DNA from: Paradesertivirga sp966210515
GTDB taxonomy: Bacteria > Bacteroidota > Bacteroidia > Sphingobacteriales > Sphingobacteriaceae
DNA length: 64,000 nt
NCBI GenBank assembly: GCA_966210515.1
Contig: CBIHLM010000010.1
Span: 19,806-83,805, forward strand
Direction: 5' to 3'
In this document: positions 59,551 to 64,000 of the stretch, one piece after another
Layout of the letters: every line of letters starts with the position of its first letter
How positions within the stretch are numbered: position 1 is the first letter of the stretch
Made by a program: the position numbers and the translations under genes
The notes under the pieces: generated by a model
Databases searched by the model: none
What the model saw: only the letters and a program-made list of their open reading frames with translations
Told to the model about the DNA's origin: nothing

Positions 59551-59570
59551 AGATAGAAATTCGGTTTTTG

Positions 59571-59578
59571 TAAATATA
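59571..59578 (-). promoter_or_regulatory. variant -7 element of the ATP-grasp operon
   Basis: TATATTTA on the minus strand (59578-59571) differs from TAnnTTTG in the last base and lies 20 bases before the ATG at 59550; it supports that start. Confidence 0.35.
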
Positions 59579-59657
59579 TGAGAAATAAGTTTCAAAAATT
59601 TGAACGTTTCAAGCTTTTTGTGTTTAATCTCTTATTTTTTTCGATCTAATTAGGAGA

Positions 59658-60848
59658 TTATTGGGGGAGTTTCTGAAGAGTGTTTAAAATCACTTCACAA
59701 GCGGCATAAATTTCTTTATCCGAAATAATTAATGGGGGGGCCAATCGTAACGCAGTATCACAATGAAGAAACCAGTCAATAATTACACCATTATCCGTCG
59801 CGTCTTTGCTTACAAACTCAACCTGTTCAAATGTTTCTAACTGTATTGCCAGCATCAATCCTTTCCCGCGTACTTCTTTAATCAGCGGATGAATCAATAA
59901 TTTTCTGAATAATGCTTCTTTTTTATCAATATCCTGAAGCATATTCTCGTCGAGCAGAGCCCTTAAGGTTGCAAGTCCGGCTGCGCAACAAACCGGATGT
60001 CCACCAAAAGTGGTAATATGTCCCAGGATAGGGTTCTCCGTAAGACAAGTCATTACGTTGCGATTTGCAATAAAAGCGCCTATAGGCATTCCTCCGCCAA
60101 TACCTTTGGCTAAAAGTAGAATATCAGGAACGATGTCGAAATGCTCAAAGGCATATAGACATCCGGTTCGGCCGAATCCTGTTTGAATCTCATCCAAAAT
60201 TAATAAGGTTCCTGTTTCTGTACATCGCGTTCGAAGTGCAGTAAGGTATTCTTTATCAGGGACCCTGATGCCTGCTTCACCCTGGATGGTTTCTAAAATC
60301 ACGCATGCGGTGTCCGAATCAATTTGTTCTAAATCAGTGGTTTGGTTGAAGTTTATGAAAGATATATCGGGTAATAATGGTCCGTACGCTTCTTTATAAT
60401 ATTCATTCCCCATTACGCTTAAAGCGCCGTGAGTACTTCCGTGATAGGCGTTGAAAAAAGAAATAATCTTACTTCTGCGGGTAAAGCGTTTAGCAAGTTT
60501 TAATGCCCCCTCAGTAGCCTCGGTTCCTGAATTAACAAAATAGACTGAGTTAAGCTTTTCCGGTAGGGTGGAAAGTAATTTTTCTGCAAACAATACCTGA
60601 GGTGCCTGCACAAATTCACCATAAACTGATAGATGCATGTATTTATCCACCTGATCTTTGATGGCCTGAACAACATTGGGATGACGGTGCCCGACATTGC
60701 TTACCGCAAACCCTGAAACCATATCAATGTATTTTTTTCCTTCAGGACTATATAAATACATTCCTTCTGCCCGTTCAATTTCCAATAAACGCGGAGTGGA
60801 TGATGTTTGGGCATTATTGAGTAAGAATAACTGTCGGAGGTTCAACAT
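59658..60848 (-). CDS. class III PLP aminotransferase (acetylornithine aminotransferase-like)
   Basis: 396-residue fold-type I aminotransferase. The PLP lysine is Lys248 in LLAKGIGGGMPIGAF; Asp219 (LILDEIQTGFGRTG) holds the ring, SGTEA (107-111) the phosphate, and FFNAYHGST the stacking aromatic. It is closest in pattern to the acetylornithine/GABA/ornithine group; substrate not fixed. It is not next to other arg genes. ATG 60848 (MLNLRQLFLLNN) is used; ATG 60863 adds 5 residues and lies in the terminator hairpin of the upstream gene. Confidence 0.9.
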   Translation of the reverse strand: MLNLRQLFLLNNAQTSSTPRLLEIERAEGMYLYSPEGKKYIDMVSGFAVSNVGHRHPNVVQAIKDQVDKYMHLSVYGEFVQAPQVLFAEKLLSTLPEKLNSVYFVNSGTEATEGALKLAKRFTRRSKIISFFNAYHGSTHGALSVMGNEYYKEAYGPLLPDISFINFNQTTDLEQIDSDTACVILETIQGEAGIRVPDKEYLTALRTRCTETGTLLILDEIQTGFGRTGCLYAFEHFDIVPDILLLAKGIGGGMPIGAFIANRNVMTCLTENPILGHITTFGGHPVCCAAGLATLRALLDENMLQDIDKKEALFRKLLIHPLIKEVRGKGLMLAIQLETFEQVEFVSKDATDNGVIIDWFLHCDTALRLAPPLIISDKEIYAACEVILNTLQKLPQ

Positions 60849-60853
60849 CCTGT

Positions 60854-60895
60854 AAAAATACAAAAGCCTCAGAGGTTTGAGGCTTTTGTATTTTT
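60854..60895 (-). terminator. terminator of the CpxP-like gene, overlapping the next gene's promoter
   Basis: AAAAATACAAAAGCCTCA (60854-60871) and TGAGGCTTTTGTATTTTT (60878-60895) form a perfect 18-base-pair stem with a 6-base loop. It begins at the stop of the CpxP-like gene. The distal arm contains TATTTTTA (60860-60853, minus), a TAnnTTTG-like element 4 bases before the aminotransferase ATG. Confidence 0.9.
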
Positions 60896-61307
60896 AATTT
60901 TTTTTCTTTCTTTTCTGAAGTTGTTCGATCAGCTGTTGTCGAAATTCGCGCTCGGCCGGGTATATCATTGCCGCTTTTTGCCGGGGCAGCACCTTTGTAA
61001 ATTCATGTCTGTATCGTTTTCTCAGCTCAAGAATTTCGCTGTCTATTTCAAGCTCATCCACACGTGGTGCCTCCGCATTTTCTTTCAACGCTCTGCGCTG
61101 ACTGTTTTTTATCAAAACCAGTTTTCTTAACTCTTGCTGATAGCTATTGTAAACCGGCCAGAATTTTTGAGATTCTTCTGGAGTTAATTCTAATTTTTGT
61201 GTTATGAATGCCGCTTTTACCGACTCAATATTGTTTTTTCTATCCTGAGCAATTGCTGGTGACAGCAAGCTCATGCTTATTATTATGCTATAAATCCAGA
61301 TTTTCAT
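60894..61307 (-). CDS. CpxP/Spy-like periplasmic protein of an ECF sigma operon
   Basis: 137 residues: signal peptide MKIWIYSIIISMSLLSPAIAQ, then a helical, highly charged domain with LELTPEESQKFWPVYNSYQQ, which is the LTxxQ-like motif of Spy/CpxP proteins, and PRQKAAMIYPAEREFRQQLI. The C-terminus is very basic (QKRKKKN). In Bacteroidetes such proteins are labelled 'sensor of ECF-type sigma factor', and it follows the anti-sigma gene by 2 bases. Probably senses or buffers envelope stress. Confidence 0.85.
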   Translation of the reverse strand: MKIWIYSIIISMSLLSPAIAQDRKNNIESVKAAFITQKLELTPEESQKFWPVYNSYQQELRKLVLIKNSQRRALKENAEAPRVDELEIDSEILELRKRYRHEFTKVLPRQKAAMIYPAEREFRQQLIEQLQKRKKKN

Positions 61308-61309
61308 TC

Positions 61310-61939
61310 CTATAAGTTTAATTCAAGATATTGCTCAATCTCTTGCTCTGAAACTTCAGAGCCGATTTCAGAAATATCAACGTCCGCTCCAATGCTGTTG
61401 ATAATCATCGGCGCATCGCCTGCATCAGTGTAAAGCTGTAAGTAGTCAACTATCTCATCAGCGGGCAACTTCGCCATTTGAGCTTCTATATTGTTGTTTT
61501 GAGTATTGAAGTAAATTCCAAAACTAATAATAGCTGTAATACATGCTGCTGCAGCATATGTGATCCAGTTAGAGTACAGGCGCTTAGTCTTTGTCGGCGC
61601 TGCATTCAACTCCTCCGCTTCAAGCTTGGCCTTAATTCGTTGCTCAAGTGTGTCAAAATATCCTTCAGGTACGGGAAGTATCTCAGTGTGAGAATTTTCC
61701 TTCAATCCCTCAAGCTTGCTGATTGATACAAGTTTATCCTCAAGTGTTTCGAAGTAATCGTCAGGAATTTTAAAGACATTCTCATTGTTATCGAACTGAC
61801 GAATCCTTATCCTTGAATGCAATTGTTGTTGCATTTCTTCAAAATAGCCATCAGGTACAGAAAAAGGATTTGTCTTCTCCATCGCTGCAAGAGTTGGAGC
61901 ACGTTCCTGCCAATTCTCATTCATTTCATTCAAATCCAT
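61310..61939 (-). CDS. anti-sigma factor-like membrane protein with three VPxGYF repeats
   Basis: 209 residues with one membrane helix (about 125-144, NWITYAAAACITAIISFGIY). The cytoplasmic part has three copies, about 30 residues apart, of F/I-xVP-xGYFxxL: FSVPDGYFEEMQQQL (26-40), FKIPDDYFETLEDKL (56-70) and LPVPEGYFDTLEQRI (88-102). Repeats of this kind are typical of Bacteroidetes proteins next to ECF sigma factors, but no zinc anti-sigma finger is present. The periplasmic part is acidic. It lies 30 bases after the sigma gene. Confidence 0.85.
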   Translation of the reverse strand: MDLNEMNENWQERAPTLAAMEKTNPFSVPDGYFEEMQQQLHSRIRIRQFDNNENVFKIPDDYFETLEDKLVSISKLEGLKENSHTEILPVPEGYFDTLEQRIKAKLEAEELNAAPTKTKRLYSNWITYAAAACITAIISFGIYFNTQNNNIEAQMAKLPADEIVDYLQLYTDAGDAPMIINSIGADVDISEIGSEVSEQEIEQYLELNL

Positions 61940-61969
61940 ATAATACTGAATGTTTTTTGTTCCGATGGT

Positions 61970-62521
61970 TTAATCATTGTTCATTAAATAACTTTCAATT
62001 TTCTTTACAGCGATGTGAAATGAAGCTTTTAATGCTCCAACGCTTGTTCCTAACACGTCTGATATTTCCTCATACTTCATATCATCGTAGTATTTCATGT
62101 TAAAAACTAATCGTTGTTTTTCTGGCAGAGTGATGAGGGCCTGCTGGAGTTTCATTTGAATTTTATCGCCCGAAACCTGATTGCTGTCGGCAAGGGTGTC
62201 AGATAAATCATAGGGCAATTCGTCCATGGAAACGTTGTTTTTTTGTTTCTTTTTATTCAAAAAAGTAATGCATTCGTTAGATGCAATACGGTATAGCCAT
62301 GTGTATAATTGTGAATCACTTCTGAAATTTCCCAGATACTTCCATACTTTCACAAACGTGTCCTGTACCAAATCATCGGCATCCTCATGGTCAATTACCA
62401 TTCGGCGAATATGCCAGTAAATTTTTTGCTGGTATTTTTTTACCAGGAGAGAAAACGCTTCATTTCTGGTGCGTTCGTTAGCAAACATTTCGAGTATTTC
62501 CGAGTCTTCAACTTGTTTCAT
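61970..62521 (-). CDS. ECF-type RNA polymerase sigma factor
   Basis: 183 residues. Region 2 (about 20-95): NEAFSLLVKKYQQKIYWHIR, DHEDADDLVQDTFVKVWKYL and YTWLYRIASNECITFLNKKK. Region 4 (about 125-178): LQQALITLPEKQRLVFNMKY, YEEISDVLGTSVGALKASFH. Only regions 2 and 4 are present, as in ECF factors. It is followed by its likely membrane anti-sigma partner and the CpxP-like protein in one operon. The regulon is unknown. Confidence 0.94.
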   Translation of the reverse strand: MKQVEDSEILEMFANERTRNEAFSLLVKKYQQKIYWHIRRMVIDHEDADDLVQDTFVKVWKYLGNFRSDSQLYTWLYRIASNECITFLNKKKQKNNVSMDELPYDLSDTLADSNQVSGDKIQMKLQQALITLPEKQRLVFNMKYYDDMKYEEISDVLGTSVGALKASFHIAVKKIESYLMNND

Positions 62522-62598
62522 GTACTCTGATATAAACGATGAATGTAAGAATTTGATTGCTAATTAAAGGATTGTGTCTGCGAAAGAACGAAATGTTC

Positions 62599-63432
62599 TT
62601 ATTTCTCAGATTTGAAAAATGCAATGGTAGCATCGCAAACCTGTTTTAATTCACCTGGAATTGATTCCGTATTCCAGGGGTGTTTTGCACAAAATACATG
62701 ATCTCCCGATGGGATAAGCAACAGTTGGTTCTTAGATTGTTGATTGTGTAATTCAATTGCATGCTTATAATGAACGCTTGTGTCTGCTTCTCCATGGATT
62801 ATTAGCCAGGGTTGCGAAGTTTTTCTTGCTGCTGCAAGTATATCAAGTCTCTCAGTATGCTCGTTAAGATCTTCCAGGAGGGTAGATAAAATTGGCATTT
62901 GTTGATTCGTTCTGGTATTCAGGAAGTATAGAACGCCATTTTTTCGCCATTCGTTTTCCTGGTCCGGCGACCATAAATTCCTGAAGCTGCTGATAGAAGC
63001 CCAAGTTGCAAGCTTTTTTACTGCTTTGTCTTCGGATGTTTGAATAATACTGATCCCACCGCCCAGACTGTGTCCTATTAAGCATATCTCGGAAGGTTTT
63101 TCAAACGGTTCTCCGCTCAATGCGAAACTAATCACCTGATTCAGGTCGAAAAGCTCTTTGGAAAACGTGTTTTTTGAAAATCCCTCCAAGTCGTTGAAAA
63201 AATCACCCTGATTTTCCCCAATTCCATTATGCGAGAAGTTGAACTTCAAAAAGTTAAATCCCTGTTCAGCAAAATAATTGCCCATTAAGTGATGGGTGCC
63301 CCAGTCTTTAAAACCTTTAAAGCCATGAACGAATATAACAAGCGGTTTTACCTGTTCCGCATCTGACGAAATATAGTCTATTGTGATCGGCTTCTCTGAA
63401 GATCCGGATATGATATAGGTTTGATTAACCAT
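62599..63432 (-). CDS. alpha/beta hydrolase
   Basis: From ATG 63432 the protein has 277 residues, no signal peptide. Oxyanion region FVHGFKG (34-40), nucleophile elbow GHSLGG with Ser122, acid in IHGEADTSVH, and histidine in PSGDHVFCAKHPW. Likely a serine esterase or peptidase of the dienelactone/prolyl-oligopeptidase-like group; substrate not known. Starts one base after the marR stop, so the two are co-expressed. A longer frame begins within marR and is not used. Confidence 0.9.
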   Translation of the reverse strand: MVNQTYIISGSSEKPITIDYISSDAEQVKPLVIFVHGFKGFKDWGTHHLMGNYFAEQGFNFLKFNFSHNGIGENQGDFFNDLEGFSKNTFSKELFDLNQVISFALSGEPFEKPSEICLIGHSLGGGISIIQTSEDKAVKKLATWASISSFRNLWSPDQENEWRKNGVLYFLNTRTNQQMPILSTLLEDLNEHTERLDILAAARKTSQPWLIIHGEADTSVHYKHAIELHNQQSKNQLLLIPSGDHVFCAKHPWNTESIPGELKQVCDATIAFFKSEK

Positions 63433-63433
63433 T

Positions 63434-63892
63434 TTAAAAACTGGCACAATCTGACAGGATGTCCTCCATGGACTCAACGAAGCTCTCGTCACCTGTCTTG
63501 AAAAAGGTTGCTTCCATATCAGATACTCTTTGTAGAGATAAATCTAATGTTTTTTTGCCTTTGTCGGTTAAAAAAACAAGTTTAGCCCGCGCATCCCCAT
63601 CAATTTTAATACGGTTAATATATTCTTTCTTCTCCAAACTCGCGAGTATTCTGGAAGTCATCATTCGGTCTATGCCCGAATATTTCGCTACCTGATGCTG
63701 ATATACGCTATCATTTTCTTTGGTCAGCCAGCAGCAAATTGACAAGACAATAAACTGAGTATAAGTGAGATCAAATTCAAGCAGGGCTTTGTTTATAATC
63801 CTCTGCCAACACATTTCTATTTGCCATAAAAGAAAACCGGGGGCGGTACGCACTTTATCTATCAGGGCTTCAGGAGGTAATGTTTTATTCAT
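63434..63892 (-). CDS. MarR family transcriptional regulator
   Basis: 152 residues with a winged-helix fold: FLLWQIEMCWQRIINKALLE, LTYTQFIVLSICCWL, QVAKYSGIDRMMTSRILASL (recognition helix) and the wing KKEYINRIKIDGDARAKLVF. It is probably an autorepressor of the marR-hydrolase pair responding to a small hydrophobic ligand; inference. No strong palindrome is seen between the start and the window end. Confidence 0.92.
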   Translation of the reverse strand: MNKTLPPEALIDKVRTAPGFLLWQIEMCWQRIINKALLEFDLTYTQFIVLSICCWLTKENDSVYQHQVAKYSGIDRMMTSRILASLEKKEYINRIKIDGDARAKLVFLTDKGKKTLDLSLQRVSDMEATFFKTGDESFVESMEDILSDCASF

Positions 63893-64000
63893 GGGCGGTA
63901 TATCCTCTTCGCTAAACAGTTCAAATAAACTGAAAATTATTGTTTTAGGATAGTTTTTCTATTATATTTTTATTTATCCTTTTTTTTATTCCTTTTAGGA

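Noticed and set aside
63433..63492. 20-codon extension of the alpha/beta hydrolase
   Set aside because: It lies wholly within the end of marR in another frame; ATG 63432 directly follows the marR stop.

Overview
The window reads as a chromosomal segment of a Bacteroidetes bacterium, most likely of the Sphingobacteriaceae (Pedobacter/Solitalea-like); the genus is inference. Support comes from the gene content (PF14121-type porin, DUF5606, DivIC, split acyl-CoA mutase, Bacteroidetes-type ECF sigma trio, Kdo/lipid A genes), from at least a dozen promoter candidates of the Bacteroidetes type TAnnTTTG, and from moderate A+T content with weak Shine-Dalgarno signals. I see no phage, insertion sequence, CRISPR array, tRNA or rRNA. 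Almost all of the sequence is housekeeping or conserved accessory genes, many in short operons.

Layout. 0-2.6 kb: end of a lipoprotein gene, a polyprenyl diphosphate synthase and a TerC-family membrane protein. 2.6-6.6 kb (minus): recJ, lptB and a GH3-family gene in one tight operon. 6.7-10 kb: metallo-beta-lactamase-fold hydrolase, YceI protein and 1-pyrroline-5-carboxylate dehydrogenase. 10.1-14 kb: lpxK, purine nucleoside phosphorylase and an outer-membrane porin, overlapping. 14-18.2 kb: secreted GATase-like protein, cyclophilin, DUF5606, rlmH with a 42-residue membrane protein, lipoprotein MsrB and RlpA. 18.3-22.3 kb: a cobalamin riboswitch followed by nrdB and nrdA, separated by a repeat-filled spacer. 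22.3-30.8 kb: CWC protein, fabG, VWA membrane protein, DivIC, eno, carA, panB, RluA-type pseudouridine synthase.

30.8-34.8 kb is a carotenoid block: acyltransferase, glycosyltransferase and CruF-like protein in tandem, then ispH and a CrtW-like ketolase. Together they would supply C5 precursors and hydroxylate, glycosylate, acylate and ketolate a C40 carotenoid, giving an acylated carotenoid glycoside. 34.9-41.8 kb: hemH, waaA, then nucleotide-sugar genes (UDP-glucose dehydrogenase, UDP-glucuronate decarboxylase, galE, rfbB). 41.9-46.4 kb: A-type Fe-S carrier, a membrane protein, the catalytic subunit of a split methylmalonyl-CoA mutase and dnaA. 46.4-51.6 kb (minus): bestrophin/MOSC/YdeI/NUDIX operon and a LemA-TPM-TPM operon. 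51.9-54.2 kb: COG2509 flavoprotein, CoA-binding protein and a small membrane protein. 54.3-64 kb (all minus): small proteins, the transglutaminase/alpha-E/circularly permuted ATP-grasp operon, a class III aminotransferase, an ECF sigma/anti-sigma/CpxP-like trio, and a MarR regulator with an alpha/beta hydrolase.

The most noteworthy points are the B12 riboswitch in front of a B12-independent ribonucleotide reductase (with a B12-dependent mutase in the same window), the carotenoid block, the uncharacterised ATP-grasp/alpha-E/transglutaminase operon, a 42-residue membrane protein whose terminator lies inside the end of the convergent gene, and several terminators that overlap the next gene's promoter or start. 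Starts of thirteen genes are called downstream of the longest possible reading frame; reasons are given in each entry.
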